NCBI RefSeq assembly: GCF_000737595.1
Contig: NZ_CP006271.1
Location: 372,001-436,000 of the forward strand
From: Synechococcus sp. KORDI-52
GTDB taxonomy: Bacteria; Cyanobacteriota; Cyanobacteriia; PCC-6307; Cyanobiaceae
Length of the DNA: 64,000 nt
Direction of reading: 5' to 3'
The position numbers and the translations under genes are program-made. The notes under the pieces were generated by a model that worked only from the letters and a program-made list of their open reading frames with translations, was not told the origin of the DNA and ran no database searches. Positions 11,506 through 23,793 of this stretch are shown piece by piece; the stretch's first letter is position 1; each line of letters begins with the position of its first letter.

Positions 11506-12252
11506 ATGTTTGATCACATCCGTGCCGACCTCGCGATCATCCGCGAGCGCGATCCGGCTGCTCGTGGCTGGCTGGAGATCCTGTTTTGTTATCCCGGCTT
11601 CCAGGCGATCAGCCTGCACCGGATCAGCCATCGCCTCTGGACCTGCCGTCTGCCCCTGAAGCTGGCCGCCCGTTGCCTCAGCCAGCTCGGCCGTTCCCTC
11701 ACCGGCATTGAAATCCACCCCGGCGCCCGCATCGGCCCCAGCGTGTTCATCGACCACGGCATGGGCGTGGTGATCGGCGAAACCGCCGAAATCGGTGCCC
11801 GCTGCCTGCTTTACCAAGGGGTGACCCTGGGGGGCACGGGCAAGGAACACGGCAAACGCCACCCCACACTGGCCGAAAACGTTGTGGTGGGAGCAGGTGC
11901 CAAGGTGTTGGGGGCGATCACGATCGGCACCAACACCCGCATCGGTGCTGGATCGGTGGTGGTCCGGGATGTGGAGAGCGACTGCACGGTGGTGGGCATT
12001 CCTGGGCGCGTAATCCACCAGAGCGGTGTACGAATCAACCCCCTAGCTCACTCAGCTCTGCCGGATGCAGAAGCAAACGTGATCCGCAACCTGATGGAGA
12101 GAATCGATGAACTGGAGAACAGCGTGGGGAACCTGCAACGCTGCCTGCGGGAGGTGGCGGAGGGCCGAGCGCTGCGGGAGGTGTGCCGCGGCGAAGCCCA
12201 AAACCTCAAGGACCGCGAAATCCTGGAATTTTTAGGCGACAACAACGGATGA
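11506..12252 (+). CDS. cysE: serine O-acetyltransferase
   Basis: A 248-residue enzyme that acetylates L-serine with acetyl-CoA, the entry step of cysteine synthesis. The N-terminal helical part (residues 1-60) is shorter than in E. coli. It is followed by the left-handed beta-helix of hexapeptide repeats ([58 protein letters not shown]). [20 protein letters not shown] carries the catalytic His and acetyl-CoA loop. The last ~60 residues are a predicted coiled-coil/charged tail ([18 protein letters not shown]) beyond the usual core. Confidence 0.95.
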   Translation: MFDHIRADLAIIRERDPAARGWLEILFCYPGFQAISLHRISHRLWTCRLPLKLAARCLSQLGRSLTGIEIHPGARIGPSVFIDHGMGVVIGETAEIGARCLLYQGVTLGGTGKEHGKRHPTLAENVVVGAGAKVLGAITIGTNTRIGAGSVVVRDVESDCTVVGIPGRVIHQSGVRINPLAHSALPDAEANVIRNLMERIDELENSVGNLQRCLREVAEGRALREVCRGEAQNLKDREILEFLGDNNG

Positions 12253-12475
12253 TCGGGCGTTGAACCTCCACGATCAAACCTTAAAAATCACCACCCAAAA
12301 CAAACCATCAAACACAAAGAGTGAGCGCCAGAAACCAGTAGCAGCCTGGCGAACGACAGCAAACGCTAATTTAATATTACTGAAAAGGTGAAACTTTTAA
12401 TTTCACAATGGTCAACAGCTTGTCGGCACCACTGGAGCGTAAATCACTCCATTCACACATCCAATCTCTCTTGAA
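12253..12475. other. AT-rich gap between convergent cysE and secA
   Basis: 223 bases with no convincing gene. It is clearly richer in A+T than the flanking coding DNA. It holds two small dyads: GTGAAA/TTTCAC (12388-12393 and 12401-12406, 7-base loop) and TGGAG/CTCCA (12433-12437 and 12447-12451). A 27-codon frame from the ATG at 12408 has no support. The gap probably serves transcription termination from both sides. Confidence 0.5.
12388..12406. terminator. possible hairpin terminator between cysE and secA
   Basis: Arms GTGAAA and TTTCAC with a 7-base loop, preceded by an A-rich run and lying between two converging genes. The stem is short and AT-rich, and no long T tract follows on either strand, so this is weak. 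Confidence 0.22.
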
Positions 12476-15298
12476 TCAAGACTGCCCTTGAGGGCTCGCC
12501 GGCTGAAACATGAACATGGAATAAATCACATTCCGGCGCATGTTCGTCATCATCTCCAGGAACATGTCGTATCCCTCGTTCTTGTATTCGATCAAAGGAT
12601 CCTTCTGGCCGTAACCACGTAGGCCCACCGATTCACGCAGGGCATCCATGGCCTGAAGATGTTCGCGCCAGAGGGTATCGATCTGCTGAAGGATGAAGAA
12701 GCGCTCGGCCTCCCGCATCAGCCCCGGGCGTTGCTGTTCGATCTGTCCCTCCTTCAGGTCGTAGGCGTTGCGCAGTTGCTCCTGCAAGAAGGCCTTGAGT
12801 TCCTCCATGCCGAGACCCTGCAGCTGATCAGGGGTGAGGTCTTCCAGCAAGTAGATGAACTCCTTCACCTTGCCCACCAGCTGGTCGAGATCCCATTCCT
12901 CGGGCGGTAGGTCGGGATTCACATAAGCCTCAACGATCTCTCCCATCGTGCGCTCGCCATAACCAATCACCTGTTTTTTGAGCGCTCGTCCATCCAACAC
13001 ACGCCGCCGCTCGGAATACACCGCACGTCGCTGATTGTTCATGACCTCGTCGTACTCGAACACCTGTTTGCGGATGTCGTAGTAATAGGTTTCCACCTTC
13101 TTCTGAGCCCCCTCCAGCGATCGGGTGAGCATGCCGGATTCAATCGGCATGTCTTCCTCCACACGGAAGGCATTCATCAGACCGGCAACGCGGTCACCCC
13201 CGAAGATCCGCAGCAGGTTGTCTCCCAACGAGAGGAAAAAGCGGGTGGATCCAGGATCGCCCTGGCGACCCGCCCGGCCCCGAAGCTGGTTGTCCACCCG
13301 GCGGGACTCATGCCGTTCGGTGCCGATCACATGCAAGCCACCGGCCTCGCGAACTCGGCTTTCCTCCTGCTTCACCACCGCGTCGTATTCGCCCTTCACC
13401 CGGGCGATCGCCTCACGCAGGGCCTGAATCTGAGGGTCATCGGTGGGGGCTTTCTCAGCAGCAGTGGCGATGCGCTCCTCCAGCTCAATCACAGTGAGGG
13501 CCCGGTCACCCCAAGCCTTGACCAGATCGCGGGCCAGCTGGCCGAGGGCTTGATCGGCATCGTCAGTGAGAGAACAGGGATAGAGGCTCTCACCAGCGCG
13601 GGGAAGCGATGGCGCCGCTGCATCAGCGAATCCACCAGCAGTACTGCGCTGCATCGGCACCGGCGGCTTGTGGTCGTCCTCCGGCTTCACCAGACGGCCC
13701 AGCAACACCTCCCGCAACTTCAGGCGAGCCATGTAGTCGCTGTTGCCGCCAAGGATGATGTCGGTGCCCCGGCCCGCCATGTTGGTGGCGATGGTCACGG
13801 CTCCGGCACGACCGGCCTGAGCCACGATCTCCGATTCGCGCTCCACGTTCTCAGGCTTGGCGTTCAGCAGGTTGTGGGGGATCTCCTGCTCCGCTAACAG
13901 CGAGCTCAGCAACTCGCTTTTCTCCACTGAGGTGGTGCCCACCAGCACCGGCCGGCCGTTCTTGTGGATCTCAGCTGTTTCGTTGGCCACAGCCCGCCAC
14001 TTGGCGGCTTCGGTTTTGTACACCTGATCGGCCCAGTCTTGGCGGGCCCGAACCCGATTGGTGGGGACGATAGTGGTTTCGAGTTTGTAGGTCTTCTCGA
14101 ACTCCACCTCTTCTGTTTTGGCCGTACCGGTCATGCCGGCCAAACGGGGATACAGCAGGAAGAAGTTCTGGTAGGTGATCGAAGCGAGGGTCTGCGTTTC
14201 CGGTTGGATCGGAAGGGCCTCCTTGGCCTCGATGGCCTGGTGCTGACCGTCACTCCAACGGCGGCCCGGCATCACCCGGCCGGTGAACTCATCGACGATC
14301 ACCGCCTCGCCATCGCGCACGATGTAGTTCACATCCTTCACGAACAGCTCCTTGGCCTTGAGGGCGTTGGTGATGTAGTGGGCCCAGGGGTCTTGGGGGT
14401 TGAACAGATCCGCCACCCCGAGCATCTGTTCGGCCTTGGCGAAGCCTTCATCGGTGAGGGTGCAGCTGCGCTGCTTTTCATCCACCTCGTAGTCACCTTC
14501 AGGATCGATGCCGTCTTTGCCCAACTCAGCGGCGCGAGCCAGGGCATTGGCCACCTCGGCCGCCTGCTGATATTTCTCCTGAGGACGTTCCACCTGACCG
14601 GAAATGATCAGTGGCGTTCGAGCTTCGTCGATCAGGATCGAATCGACCTCATCGATCACGCAGTACTGGAACTCCCGCTGCACCACCTCCGAGATGTCTG
14701 CGGCCATGTTGTCGCGCAGATAGTCGAAGCCCAGCTCTGAGTTTGTGGCGTAAGTGATGTCGCAGTTGTAGTTGCGCCGGCGTTCCTCAGGACGCATGTC
14801 CTGCTGGATAAGACCAACGGAAAGACCGAGAAAGCGATGCACCTGACCCATCCATTCGGCATCGCGGCGTGCCAGGTAATCGTTCACCGTCACCACATGA
14901 ACGCCCCTTCCGGTAAGGGCATTGAGATAGCTGGGAAGGGTCGCCACCAGGGTTTTGCCTTCTCCTGTTTTCATCTCGGCGATCTGTCCCTCGTGCAGCA
15001 CCATGCCTCCGATCAGCTGCACATCGAAATGACGCATCCCCAGCACCCGCTTGCCGGCTTCGCGAACGACGGCGAAGGCTTCGGGAAGGATCTCGTCAAG
15101 GATCGGTCGCTGGTTCTGCAGCGATCCGGCATTGGCCAAACGCTCCTGGAAGGCAGCGGTTTTGCCACGTAACTCATCGTCGGAGAGCGGAGCGATCTCC
15201 TCTTCGAGCAACTGGATGTCCGAAACGATCGGCTGGTAACGCTTCAGCTTGCGGGCATTGGGATCACCCAGCAGGAGCTTGAGCATGGAAAGCGGCAA
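12476..15298 (-). CDS. secA: preprotein translocase ATPase SecA
   Basis: A 940-residue motor that drives proteins through SecYEG in plasma and thylakoid membranes. Walker A is [14 protein letters not shown] (residue ~107). The DEAD-type motif [18 protein letters not shown] lies near 215. The preprotein cross-linking domain follows, then NBD2 with [15 protein letters not shown] (~510) and [19 protein letters not shown] (~670), then the helical scaffold. An insertion of about 60 residues after [18 protein letters not shown] resembles that seen in cyanobacterial/plastid SecA. The C-terminal Cys-rich zinc tail of proteobacterial SecA is missing, as expected for this lineage. Confidence 0.97.
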   Translation of the reverse strand: MPLSMLKLLLGDPNARKLKRYQPIVSDIQLLEEEIAPLSDDELRGKTAAFQERLANAGSLQNQRPILDEILPEAFAVVREAGKRVLGMRHFDVQLIGGMVLHEGQIAEMKTGEGKTLVATLPSYLNALTGRGVHVVTVNDYLARRDAEWMGQVHRFLGLSVGLIQQDMRPEERRRNYNCDITYATNSELGFDYLRDNMAADISEVVQREFQYCVIDEVDSILIDEARTPLIISGQVERPQEKYQQAAEVANALARAAELGKDGIDPEGDYEVDEKQRSCTLTDEGFAKAEQMLGVADLFNPQDPWAHYITNALKAKELFVKDVNYIVRDGEAVIVDEFTGRVMPGRRWSDGQHQAIEAKEALPIQPETQTLASITYQNFFLLYPRLAGMTGTAKTEEVEFEKTYKLETTIVPTNRVRARQDWADQVYKTEAAKWRAVANETAEIHKNGRPVLVGTTSVEKSELLSSLLAEQEIPHNLLNAKPENVERESEIVAQAGRAGAVTIATNMAGRGTDIILGGNSDYMARLKLREVLLGRLVKPEDDHKPPVPMQRSTAGGFADAAAPSLPRAGESLYPCSLTDDADQALGQLARDLVKAWGDRALTVIELEERIATAAEKAPTDDPQIQALREAIARVKGEYDAVVKQEESRVREAGGLHVIGTERHESRRVDNQLRGRAGRQGDPGSTRFFLSLGDNLLRIFGGDRVAGLMNAFRVEEDMPIESGMLTRSLEGAQKKVETYYYDIRKQVFEYDEVMNNQRRAVYSERRRVLDGRALKKQVIGYGERTMGEIVEAYVNPDLPPEEWDLDQLVGKVKEFIYLLEDLTPDQLQGLGMEELKAFLQEQLRNAYDLKEGQIEQQRPGLMREAERFFILQQIDTLWREHLQAMDALRESVGLRGYGQKDPLIEYKNEGYDMFLEMMTNMRRNVIYSMFMFQPASPQGQS

Positions 15299-15364
15299 CC
15301 GAATCGGGTGCAGCCTAATGGAGGCTCACTCGCAGAAGGCCCTTCTGGACTGGGATCTGAATCA

Positions 15365-15436
15365 AGCGGATGAAGAGATTCGAACTCTCGACCCTCTCCT
15401 TGGCAAGGAGATGCTCTACCACTGAGCTACATCCGC
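15365..15436 (-). tRNA. tRNA-Gly (anticodon GCC)
   Basis: 72 bases on the minus strand fold as a full cloverleaf. The acceptor stem is GCGGATG/CATCCGC, the D arm AGCTCAGTGGTAGAGC, and the anticodon stem CTCCT/AGGAG with loop TTGCCAA. The T arm is GAGAGTTCGAATCTC and the discriminator base is T. The 3' CCA is not encoded. Anticodon GCC reads GGC and GGT. It lies between secA and uvrB on the same strand as both. Confidence 0.95.
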
Positions 15437-15527
15437 AGTTGTCGACGCGGGCGTGTCCCTGACGACGTGATGACTCTGCCTTACCGAGGGACCAAAGGTC
15501 AATTGCCAGCGGATGCCACCGTGGATT

Positions 15528-17567
15528 TCAACGGGAGCCGGCCATCTTCTGCCGCAGTTGCTTCACCCGATCCCGCAGGTTGGCGGCTTCTTCGAAATCG
15601 AGCTTCTTGGCCGCCTCCTTCATCTTGGCCTCGAGCTGATCGATCAATTCCGGCAGCGCCTCCAGCGCGAGGCCGGCATCGGGATCGTTCTCCAAGGCCT
15701 TGGCGGCCTTGCCCACCACCTCCACCAGATCCGCGTCCGGTCCATCCTGCTTCAACTTCCGGGACAACTCCAGGAAATTGAGGATCGAATTGCTGGCCTT
15801 CTTGCCGGCCGCCGTGGGCACCACGCCGTGCTTCTCGTTGTAGGTCTGCTGAATGGCGCGGCGCCGCTCCGTTTCGGAGATGGCCTTGGCCATCGAATCG
15901 GTCATGTTGTCGGCGTAGAGCAGCGCCACCCCCTCCACGTGGCGAGCGGCCCGGCCGATGGTCTGGATCAGGGAGCGCTCGGCCCGCAGAAAGCCTTCCT
16001 TGTCGGCATCGAGGATCGCCACCAGGCTCACCTCCGGCAGGTCCAGACCCTCCCGCAGCAGGTTCACCCCCACCAGCACGTCGTATTCCCCCAACCGCAG
16101 GTCTTGGATGATCTCGATCCGCTCGATCGAGTGGATCTCCGAGTGCAAATAACGCACCCGCACCTCGTTCTCCGCCAGATAGTCGGTGAGATCTTCCGCC
16201 ATCCGCTTGGTGAGGGTGGTCACCAAGACCCGCTGGTTTTTGCTGGCCCGGTCTCGGATCTCCCCGAGCAGATCGTCCACCTGGCCCGTGGTGGGCCGCA
16301 CCTCCACCACCGGATCAAGAACCCCGGTGGGGCGGATCACCTGCTCAGCCACCTCACCGCCGCTCACATCCATCTCCCAGTCCCCCGGGGTGGCTGAGAC
16401 GAACACCGTCTGGTGTGCCTTCTCCCAGAACTCGGCGCCCTTCAACGGCCGATTGTCGGCGGCACTGGGCAAACGGAAACCATGCTCGATTAGCACCTTC
16501 TTGCGGGCCTGGTCGCCGTTGTACATCGCCTGCAACTGCGAGCAGGTGACGTGGCTCTCATCCACGATCAGCAGCCAGTCGTCCGGGAAATAATCAATCA
16601 GGCACTCCGGCGGCGTGCCCTCTTCGCGGCCGGCCAGATGGCGGGCGTAGTTCTCCACCCCATTGCAGTAGCCCACCTGGCCCAGCATCTCCAGGTCGTA
16701 CTTGGTGCGCTGCTCCAACCGCTGGGCCTCCAGCAACTTGCCTTCGCCGTTGAGCACATCCAGCCGCTCCCGCAGCTCTGAGCGGATGGCACTGATCGCC
16801 GAATCCAGACGGTCTTTGGGCGTCACAAAGTGCTTGGCCGGGTAGATGTTCACCGCATCCATGCTTTGCAGGATCTCGCCGGTGGTGGGATCGACATAGC
16901 GGATCGCCTCCACCTCGTCGCCGAACAGTTCGATCCGCACCAGCCGGTCTTCGTAGGCGGGGCCGATCTCCAGCACATCCCCCTTCATGCGGAAACGACC
17001 GCGGGCGATTTCGGTGTCGTTGCGGCTGTACTGGTTGTTCACCAGCTCCCGCAGCTGGCTCCTGATGTTGAGGGTCTCGCCCACCTCGAACTTCACCGCC
17101 GCCTTGAGGTATTCACTCGGAATGCCCAGGCCGTAGATGCAGCTGATCGAGGCCACCACGATCACGTCGCGCCGTTCGAACAATGAGCGCGTCGCCGAGT
17201 GACGCAGCATGTCGATCTCCTCGTTGATCGACGCCGTCTTGGCGATGTAGGTGTCGCTGACCGGAACGTAAGCCTCCGGCTGGTAGTAGTCGTAATAGGA
17301 AATGAAGTATTCAACGGCGTTCTCCGGGAAGAACTCCCGCAACTCGTTGCAGAGCTGGGCCGCCAGGGTTTTGTTGTGAGCCAGCACCAAGGCCGGCCTG
17401 CCGGTCTGGGCGATGACGTTGGCCATCGTGAACGTCTTGCCCGTCCCCGTCGCCCCCAGCAGGGTCTGATAGCGCTCGCCACTGTTCACCCCCGCCACCA
17501 GCTGCTTGATCGCGGTCGGCTGGTCGCCCTTGGGGGAATAAGGAGCCGTGAGGTCGTAGGCAGGCAT
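15528..17567 (-). CDS. uvrB: excinuclease ABC subunit B
   Basis: A 679-residue damage-verification helicase of nucleotide excision repair. Walker A is [17 protein letters not shown] (residue ~38), the beta-hairpin region is [12 protein letters not shown] (~92), the DEAD-type box is [13 protein letters not shown] (~337), and motif VI is QTIGRAARH (~543). The C-terminal UVR domain binds UvrC ([22 protein letters not shown], ~640-675). No LexA-type box is visible in the 71 bases separating it from the divergent acetyltransferase gene. Confidence 0.97.
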   Translation of the reverse strand: MPAYDLTAPYSPKGDQPTAIKQLVAGVNSGERYQTLLGATGTGKTFTMANVIAQTGRPALVLAHNKTLAAQLCNELREFFPENAVEYFISYYDYYQPEAYVPVSDTYIAKTASINEEIDMLRHSATRSLFERRDVIVVASISCIYGLGIPSEYLKAAVKFEVGETLNIRSQLRELVNNQYSRNDTEIARGRFRMKGDVLEIGPAYEDRLVRIELFGDEVEAIRYVDPTTGEILQSMDAVNIYPAKHFVTPKDRLDSAISAIRSELRERLDVLNGEGKLLEAQRLEQRTKYDLEMLGQVGYCNGVENYARHLAGREEGTPPECLIDYFPDDWLLIVDESHVTCSQLQAMYNGDQARKKVLIEHGFRLPSAADNRPLKGAEFWEKAHQTVFVSATPGDWEMDVSGGEVAEQVIRPTGVLDPVVEVRPTTGQVDDLLGEIRDRASKNQRVLVTTLTKRMAEDLTDYLAENEVRVRYLHSEIHSIERIEIIQDLRLGEYDVLVGVNLLREGLDLPEVSLVAILDADKEGFLRAERSLIQTIGRAARHVEGVALLYADNMTDSMAKAISETERRRAIQQTYNEKHGVVPTAAGKKASNSILNFLELSRKLKQDGPDADLVEVVGKAAKALENDPDAGLALEALPELIDQLEAKMKEAAKKLDFEEAANLRDRVKQLRQKMAGSR

Positions 17568-17638
17568 GGGTGCGGGGCCAGACGGCGGCTGTCAATTATC
17601 GCCGGGGAGCAAGATGAAGTGCTGCGGCTCCCCGACCC

Positions 17639-18094
17639 GTGACCCCGATCCGGCTGGTTCACCATGCCCCCGGTGCCCCAGGCTTGCGCTGGCTCGGCCT
17701 CGGGCCGGATCTGCGCCCCGGCAGGGCGCTGCTGAAGCTGCAACGGCTGTTCGATCGCCATGCCTTCTGGGCTCGCGGCCGTAGCTTTTCCCAGCTGCGG
17801 CGATTGCTGGCCGGCAGCGACGCCGTGGTGAGCCTCTGGCGGGGCAAGCGGCTGGTGGGCTTCGGCCGGGCCACCTCCGATGGCTTCAGCCGGGCTGTGC
17901 TCTGGGACATCGTCGTGGCCGGCGATCTGCAGGGCCATGGCCTGGGCCGCCGGGTGATCGAAGAACTTCTCCACACCCCGCCGGTGGTGGGCGTGGAACG
18001 GGTGTATCTGATGACCACCAAGAGTGCGGGCTTCTACCGGCAACTGGGCTTCCAGGATGCGAACCCCCAGCAATTGATGGTGCTGCGCCGCTGA
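17639..18094 (+). CDS. GNAT-family N-acetyltransferase
   Basis: A 151-residue GCN5-related acetyltransferase. The acetyl-CoA binding motif A is VLWDIVVAGDLQGHGLGRRVIEEL, i.e. an R/Q-x-x-G-x-G/A-type turn (QGHGLG, residue ~102), and the C-terminal motif B is SAGFYRQLGFQDANP. The acceptor substrate is unknown. It starts at GTG, is divergent from uvrB, and is 52 bases upstream of mutS. An inverted repeat, GGGGAGC/GCTCCCC (17604-17610 and 17627-17633), lies just before the start. Confidence 0.85.
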   Translation: MTPIRLVHHAPGAPGLRWLGLGPDLRPGRALLKLQRLFDRHAFWARGRSFSQLRRLLAGSDAVVSLWRGKRLVGFGRATSDGFSRAVLWDIVVAGDLQGHGLGRRVIEELLHTPPVVGVERVYLMTTKSAGFYRQLGFQDANPQQLMVLRR

Positions 18095-18146
18095 GGCATC
18101 TCAATTCTGTTAAGCCCGGTACGATCCGGATCCGTCAGATCAGCCG

Positions 18147-20852
18147 ATGCCCCGGTCCGCGTCCCAGCCCCCTGACGACGCCCTGCAGGGCAATCTGTTT
18201 GGCGCTCCCGAACCAGCAACGCCGGCTGCGCCCGGCAGCGAACCTGAGGCGGCCAGCCACGACCTCAGCGACGACGAACTCGGGGCCGATGCCGCCGCAC
18301 GGCCCCGCCAGCGCCAGGCCCCATCAACTGACAGCAGCGCTGAGACCCCAGGGGCCAGCGATCCCGAACCCAGCAGCGACGAACCGGCCTGGGCCCACCA
18401 CAGCCAGCTGGATCCGCTGGAGCTCACGCCGATGCTGCGCCACTACGTGGAGCTCAAAGCGGCCCATCCCGAACGGGTGCTGCTCTACCGCCTGGGCGAC
18501 TTCTTCGAGTGCTTCTTCGAGGACGCGATCGAGCTCTCCCGGGTGCTGGAGCTCACCCTCACCGGCAAGGAGGGCGGCAAGGCGATCGGCCGGGTGCCGA
18601 TGGCGGGCATCCCCCACCACGCCGCTGAGCGCTACTGCGCCGAACTGATCAAGCAGGGCTACAGCGTGGCCCTCTGCGATCAACTGGAAACCACTCCCAC
18701 CAAGGGCGCCCTGCTCAAGCGGGACATCACCCGGGTGCTGACCCCTGGCACGGTGCTGGAGGAGGGCATGCTCAGCGCCCGCCGGAACAACTGGCTGGCG
18801 GCGGTGGTGGTGGAGCCGGCCGAGGGGAAACAACCGCTGCGCTGGGGCCTGGCCAGCGCTGATGTGAGCACCGGCGAGGTGCAGGTGATGCAGCGGGAGG
18901 AGAGCAGCGCCCTGCACCAGCAACTGGCCCAGCAGGAGGCCTCCGAACTGCTCTGGGCCGCCGCCCTCGATGCTGAGCGGCCGGCCTGGTGCCCGGAACG
19001 GTTGCGACTGACGCCGATGGCCAGCACCCCCTTCAGCCCAGCGGACGCGGAGCGCACCCTGCAACAGCACTACGGGCTCAGCAGCCTCGATGGCCTGGGC
19101 CTGCCGGAACAGCCCTTGGCCCTGCAGGCCCTCGGCGGCCTGCTGCGCTACCTGCAGGACACCCAACCCCTGGAGGAAGAAAGCCGCATTCCCCTGGAGG
19201 TGCCGGCGATCGTGCACCGCGGCGATGCCCTGGTGCTGGATGCCCAGACCCGCCGCAACCTCGAGCTCACCGCCACCCAGCGCGACAACCAGTTGCAGGG
19301 GTCGCTGCTCTGGGCGATCGATCGCACCCTCACCGCCATGGGCGGCCGTTGCCTGCGCCGCTGGCTGGAAGCACCGTTGATGGACCGCCAAGCCATTCAG
19401 CAGCGCCAGGATCTGGTGAGCAGCCTGGTGGGGGAGCGCAGCCTGCGGCTGGCCATCCGTCAGCTGCTGCGGCCGATGGGCGACCTGGAGCGGCTGGCCG
19501 GCCGGGCCGGAGCGGGCCACGCCGGTGCCCGTGATCTGGTAGCTATCGCTGATGGCCTGGAACGGTTACCCCAGCTCACCGCGCGGCTGAAATCTGCGAT
19601 CAGCTCGGGGCCGGAGTGGCTGGAGCAACTGCTCAGCCCCGATCCAGCCCTGGCCGAGCTGGCCCGAACGATTCGCCACAAGCTGGTGGAGGCCCCACCG
19701 CTCTCCCTCTCCGAGGGAGATCTGATCCATGACGGCGTCGACCCGCTGCTGGATGGGTTGCGGAACCAGCTGGACGATCAGGACGCCTGGCTCAGCCACC
19801 AGGAGCAACAGGAGCGCCAACGCAGTGGCATCAGCACCCTGAAGCTGCAGCACCACCGCACCTTCGGCTATTTCCTGGCGGTGAGCAAAGCCAAAGCCAC
19901 CGCCGTTCCAGACCACTGGATCCGGCGCCAGACCCTGGCCAACGAGGAACGCTTCATCACTCCGGAGCTCAAAGAGCGAGAGGGGCGCATCTTCCAGCTG
20001 CGGGCCCGGGCTTGCCAACGGGAATACGAGCTGTTCTGCCAGCTGCGGGACGAGGTGGGGGCCATGGCTGCACCAATTCGCCAGGCTGCCCGCGCCGTCG
20101 CGGCCCTCGATGCCCTCACGGGCCTCGCCGACGTGGCCGCCAGCGGTGGCTACTGCGCACCAACCATCACCGACGGCCGGGGGCTGCAGCTGGAGGCCAG
20201 CCGCCATCCAGTGGTGGAGCAGCGGTTGGTGGAAACTGCGTTCACCCCCAATGATGTGCTGCTCGGTGATGGCACCGATCTGGTGGTGCTCACGGGCCCC
20301 AACGCGAGTGGCAAGAGCTGCTACCTACGCCAGATCGGCCTGATCCAGTTGATGGCCCAGATCGGCAGCTGGGTGCCGGCACGATCCGCGACTGTCGGCA
20401 TCGCCGATCGGATCTTCACCCGGGTGGGTGCCGTGGATGATCTGGCCGCCGGCCAGTCCACCTTCATGGTGGAGATGGCCGAAACCGCCAACATCCTGCA
20501 CCACGCCAGCGATCGTTCCCTGGTGCTGCTCGATGAGATCGGGCGTGGCACCGCCACCTTCGATGGCCTCTCGATCGCCTGGGCCGTGAGCGAGCACCTG
20601 GCCGGCGACCTGGGCAGCCGCACCGTGTTCGCCACCCATTATCACGAGCTGAACAACCTGGCCTCTGAACGCGACAACGTGGCCAACTTCCAGGTGCTGG
20701 TGGAGGAAACCGGTGAGGATCTGGTCTTCCTCCATCAGGTGCAGGCCGGCGGCGCCAGCCGCAGCTACGGCATCGAAGCGGCGCGACTCGCCGGTGTTCC
20801 CAAGCCCGTGGTGAAACGGGCCCGCCAGGTGCTGGATCAACTGGCGGCCTAA
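18147..20852 (+). CDS. mutS: DNA mismatch repair protein MutS
   Basis: A 901-residue mismatch-recognition ATPase. The mismatch-reading Phe-x-Glu motif appears as [12 protein letters not shown] (residue ~120) in domain I. Connector, lever and clamp domains follow. The ATPase has Walker [15 protein letters not shown] (~714), the Walker B region [20 protein letters not shown] (~795), and the His motif [11 protein letters not shown]. The first ~88 residues are an acidic, Pro/Ala-rich low-complexity extension not present in E. coli MutS. The C-terminal tetramerisation tail is short. Confidence 0.96.
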   Translation: MPRSASQPPDDALQGNLFGAPEPATPAAPGSEPEAASHDLSDDELGADAAARPRQRQAPSTDSSAETPGASDPEPSSDEPAWAHHSQLDPLELTPMLRHYVELKAAHPERVLLYRLGDFFECFFEDAIELSRVLELTLTGKEGGKAIGRVPMAGIPHHAAERYCAELIKQGYSVALCDQLETTPTKGALLKRDITRVLTPGTVLEEGMLSARRNNWLAAVVVEPAEGKQPLRWGLASADVSTGEVQVMQREESSALHQQLAQQEASELLWAAALDAERPAWCPERLRLTPMASTPFSPADAERTLQQHYGLSSLDGLGLPEQPLALQALGGLLRYLQDTQPLEEESRIPLEVPAIVHRGDALVLDAQTRRNLELTATQRDNQLQGSLLWAIDRTLTAMGGRCLRRWLEAPLMDRQAIQQRQDLVSSLVGERSLRLAIRQLLRPMGDLERLAGRAGAGHAGARDLVAIADGLERLPQLTARLKSAISSGPEWLEQLLSPDPALAELARTIRHKLVEAPPLSLSEGDLIHDGVDPLLDGLRNQLDDQDAWLSHQEQQERQRSGISTLKLQHHRTFGYFLAVSKAKATAVPDHWIRRQTLANEERFITPELKEREGRIFQLRARACQREYELFCQLRDEVGAMAAPIRQAARAVAALDALTGLADVAASGGYCAPTITDGRGLQLEASRHPVVEQRLVETAFTPNDVLLGDGTDLVVLTGPNASGKSCYLRQIGLIQLMAQIGSWVPARSATVGIADRIFTRVGAVDDLAAGQSTFMVEMAETANILHHASDRSLVLLDEIGRGTATFDGLSIAWAVSEHLAGDLGSRTVFATHYHELNNLASERDNVANFQVLVEETGEDLVFLHQVQAGGASRSYGIEAARLAGVPKPVVKRARQVLDQLAA

Positions 20853-20913
20853 TCACTCAATCGATCAGCTCATCACTCCCAGGCTTTAATCACTCAGAAC
20901 AGACGCAAGCCAT

Positions 20914-23793
20914 ATGGACACAAAGACTGAACTCAATAAAAAAATTGCCGCAGCCGTTGCGGAATACAAGACCAGCCCAAAACAATTACGCCTCCTCAGC
21001 CGACACCTGCGGAAGCCAGAGACACGAAAAGCCTGCCGCATCTGTGCCACAAAATTGCTCAAACTAAATCCGGACTCCAAAGATGCAATAGCCTCACTGA
21101 TTTACACCTACGCCAACAGCAGCTACAGCGAAAAAATCCGCACAGCACTGGACCTCGCACACCAAAACTGCCAAGGCAATGAAGACAATCTCAATAAGAT
21201 TCTGCATAAAGTATTTAAATATCTAAACGAGAAGGAGGCTGGCAACTTTGAAGGAATTTTGCACCAATACAAGATCGAGAAAGCCGAAATCTCCCGGCGA
21301 CTGCAGATCAATCTAAACGCCAGAACGCGCCTCTTGAATCGCGCCAGCATTGAAACCAACAGCTGCGATGTGATCACCGTTGCTTCCAACGAAGGGCCCT
21401 ACATAGCAGAATTTATTCACCACTACATTTACCAAGGATTTAGAAATCTTTTCATCGGACTGAACAACGACACCTCCGGACAAACAGGACCAATCATTGA
21501 ATTAATTGCCAAGCAATATCCCCAGGTTCACCTGATCAATACAGACCAAGAGCATCAGCAAGGACAGCAGCGCAGTTCCTACTGCAAGCTCTATGACGAA
21601 GCATCCAAGATCAGTCAATCCTCCCATTGCATGGTGGTGGATGTGGATGAGTCCTGGGTCGCCTATCCCTTAACAACCACGATCAAGGAGTTCTTGGCTG
21701 CTCAACCAGAAGCTGATGTGATCTCCTCAAATTGGCTGCACTGCCATGGCGGCAATCTGTTCGACAACCCCTTGAATTTGTCGAACACCCGCCTCGAACT
21801 CACCAACAAATTCAAAAGCTTGTTCCGCTACGGCACCGCCGTGACTGACATCGGCGCACACGTGCCCTCGGTTCTGGCCGAACCCACAGTCCAACACACC
21901 AGCAGCGACGGGCAAAAGATCAACGCACTCACCATCGACAACGAGCCCCTTAACGGGCTGAGACGGTTGAGCAAAAGTGGTATTCAGGCCTGCATCGAGA
22001 CAACAAACACCAGCTGGGTCATCCATCGCCACACCCGATCAGAACTGGAGTACTCAGCCAAATTGCTCCACCCGGATGTGAACGAGCTGGCAAACCCTTT
22101 CAAACCCAACCGCACTGGATATCTCCTGCGGGAGGAGGGCGTGGAGTCACGGCAGTTGGCAACCAACCTTCTCGGCCCCACCCACAGGCCGCCTCAGGCC
22201 TACCTGAATTCCCTTGAAGCCTTCATCGATCGCTGCGGTGTCAACGAACTGATTCATGAAGCCAGAGCAGAAAAAGCAAAAAAAGCAAACAAGGTCCTCA
22301 ACACAAAAATTGCCGCAGCTGTTGCGAAGTCAAGGAGCAATCCAAAACGATCACGCATCATCAGCCAACTTCTGCGGAAGCCAGAGACACGTAAAACCTG
22401 CCGTATCTATGCCACAAAATTGCTCAAACTAAATCCGGACTCCAAAGATGCAATAGCCTCACTGATTTACACCTACGCCCATGAAGACTACAGCGGAAAA
22501 ATCCGCACAGCACTGGACCTCGCACACCAAAACTGCCAAGGCAATGAAGACAATCTCAATAAGATTCTGCATAAAGTATTTAAATATCTAAACGAGAAGG
22601 AGGCTGGCAACTTTGAAGGAATTTTGCACCAATACAAGATCGAGAAAGCCGAAATCTCCCGGCGACTGGAGATCAATCTAAACGCCAGAACGCGCCTCTT
22701 GAATCGCGCCAGCATTGAAACCAACAGCTGCGATGTGATCACCGTTGCTTCCAACGAAGGGCCCTACATAGCAGAATTTATTCACCACTACATTTACCAA
22801 GGATTTAGAAATCTTTTCATCGGACTGAACAACGACACCTCCGGACAAACAGGACCAATCATTGAATTAATTGCCAAGCAATATCCCCAGGTTCACCTGA
22901 TCAATACAGACCAAGAGCATCAGCAAGGACAGCAGCGCAGTTCCTACTGCAAGCTCTATGACGAAGCATCCAAGATCAGTCAATCCTCCCATTGCATGGT
23001 GGTGGATGTGGATGAGTCCTGGGTCGCCTATCCCTTAACAACCACGATCAAGGAGTTCTTGGCTGCTCAACCAGAAGCTGATGTGATCTCCTCAAATTGG
23101 CTGCACTGCCATGGCGGCAATCTGTTCGACAACCCCTTGAATTTGTCGAACACCCGCCTCGAACTCACCAACAAATTCAAAAGCTTGTTCCGCTACGGCA
23201 CCGCCGTGACTGACATCGGCGCACACGTGCCCTCGGTTCTGGCCGAACCCACAGTCCAACACACCAGCAGCGACGGGCAAAAGATCAACGCACTCACCAT
23301 CGACAACGAGCCCCTTAACGGGCTGAGACGGTTGAGCAAAAGTGGTATTCAGGCCTGCATCGAGACAACAAACACCAGCTGGGTCATCCATCGCCACACC
23401 CGATCAGAACTGGAGTACTCAGCCAAATTGCTCCACCCGGATGTGAACGAGCTGGCAAACCCTTTCAAACCCAACCGCACTGGATATCTCCTGCGGGAGG
23501 AGGGCGTGGAGTCACGGCAGTTGGCAACCAACCTTCTCGGCCCCACCCACAGGCCGCCTCAGGCCTACCTGAATTCCCTTGAAGCCTTCATCGATCGCTG
23601 CGGTGTCAACGAACTGATTCATGAAGCCAGAGCTCAAATTGACGAGGAGCAGATCAAGGAGACAATCAAAGCGATGAATCCCAAGATGATCAAAACTCAT
23701 CAAACGGTCTGGCAACGCACGTTCAGGGGGACACGATTCCTGAAAATGCTCGAGCACCGCTGCTGTGAATGCGACGTTGAGCCGATTGCCTAG
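20914..23793 (+). CDS. glycosyltransferase family 2-like protein made of two near-identical tandem halves
   Basis: A 959-residue protein consisting of the same ~450-residue unit twice (offset exactly 455 codons), plus a ~50-residue tail. Each unit has an N-terminal helical, TPR-like part (IAAAVA ... [20 protein letters not shown]). A GT-A type transferase domain follows: [20 protein letters not shown] binds the nucleotide sugar side, and the metal-binding D-x-D motif sits in [29 protein letters not shown] comes next. This resembles the Glyco_tranf_2_4/GT92-like group. No signal or membrane segment is visible. Base composition is clearly poorer in GC than in mutS or ribH, which suggests transfer. 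Donor, acceptor and product are unknown; a cell-surface glycan role is the likeliest. Confidence 0.8.
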   Translation: MDTKTELNKKIAAAVAEYKTSPKQLRLLSRHLRKPETRKACRICATKLLKLNPDSKDAIASLIYTYANSSYSEKIRTALDLAHQNCQGNEDNLNKILHKVFKYLNEKEAGNFEGILHQYKIEKAEISRRLQINLNARTRLLNRASIETNSCDVITVASNEGPYIAEFIHHYIYQGFRNLFIGLNNDTSGQTGPIIELIAKQYPQVHLINTDQEHQQGQQRSSYCKLYDEASKISQSSHCMVVDVDESWVAYPLTTTIKEFLAAQPEADVISSNWLHCHGGNLFDNPLNLSNTRLELTNKFKSLFRYGTAVTDIGAHVPSVLAEPTVQHTSSDGQKINALTIDNEPLNGLRRLSKSGIQACIETTNTSWVIHRHTRSELEYSAKLLHPDVNELANPFKPNRTGYLLREEGVESRQLATNLLGPTHRPPQAYLNSLEAFIDRCGVNELIHEARAEKAKKANKVLNTKIAAAVAKSRSNPKRSRIISQLLRKPETRKTCRIYATKLLKLNPDSKDAIASLIYTYAHEDYSGKIRTALDLAHQNCQGNEDNLNKILHKVFKYLNEKEAGNFEGILHQYKIEKAEISRRLEINLNARTRLLNRASIETNSCDVITVASNEGPYIAEFIHHYIYQGFRNLFIGLNNDTSGQTGPIIELIAKQYPQVHLINTDQEHQQGQQRSSYCKLYDEASKISQSSHCMVVDVDESWVAYPLTTTIKEFLAAQPEADVISSNWLHCHGGNLFDNPLNLSNTRLELTNKFKSLFRYGTAVTDIGAHVPSVLAEPTVQHTSSDGQKINALTIDNEPLNGLRRLSKSGIQACIETTNTSWVIHRHTRSELEYSAKLLHPDVNELANPFKPNRTGYLLREEGVESRQLATNLLGPTHRPPQAYLNSLEAFIDRCGVNELIHEARAQIDEEQIKETIKAMNPKMIKTHQTVWQRTFRGTRFLKMLEHRCCECDVEPIA
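21132..22268 (+). repeat. direct repeat copy 1 (1,137 bases) within the glycosyltransferase gene
   Basis: Aligned by eye with 22497-23633, offset 1,365 bases. I find a single substitution (C at 21304 against G at 22669, Gln to Glu). The flanking 190 bases upstream (20941-21131) align with 22306-22496 but with roughly 25 differences. Confidence 0.9.
22497..23633 (+). repeat. direct repeat copy 2 (1,137 bases) within the glycosyltransferase gene
   Basis: Partner of 21132-22268. Identity ends abruptly at 23633, after which copy 2 runs into the unique C-terminal tail while copy 1 runs into a Lys/Ala-rich linker that leads into copy 2. Confidence 0.9.

Noticed and set aside
12408-12491. 27-codon frame in the cysE-secA gap
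   Set aside because: No ribosome-binding site, no signal or domain, and it runs into secA.
15333-15345. AGAAGGCCCTTCT palindrome downstream of tRNA-Gly(GCC)
   Set aside because: No loop to speak of and no T tract on the minus strand, so not a convincing terminator.
17604-17633. GGGGAGC/GCTCCCC inverted repeat between uvrB and the GNAT gene
   Set aside because: Loop of 16 bases, no T tract and a position between divergent genes; could be an operator but nothing supports it.
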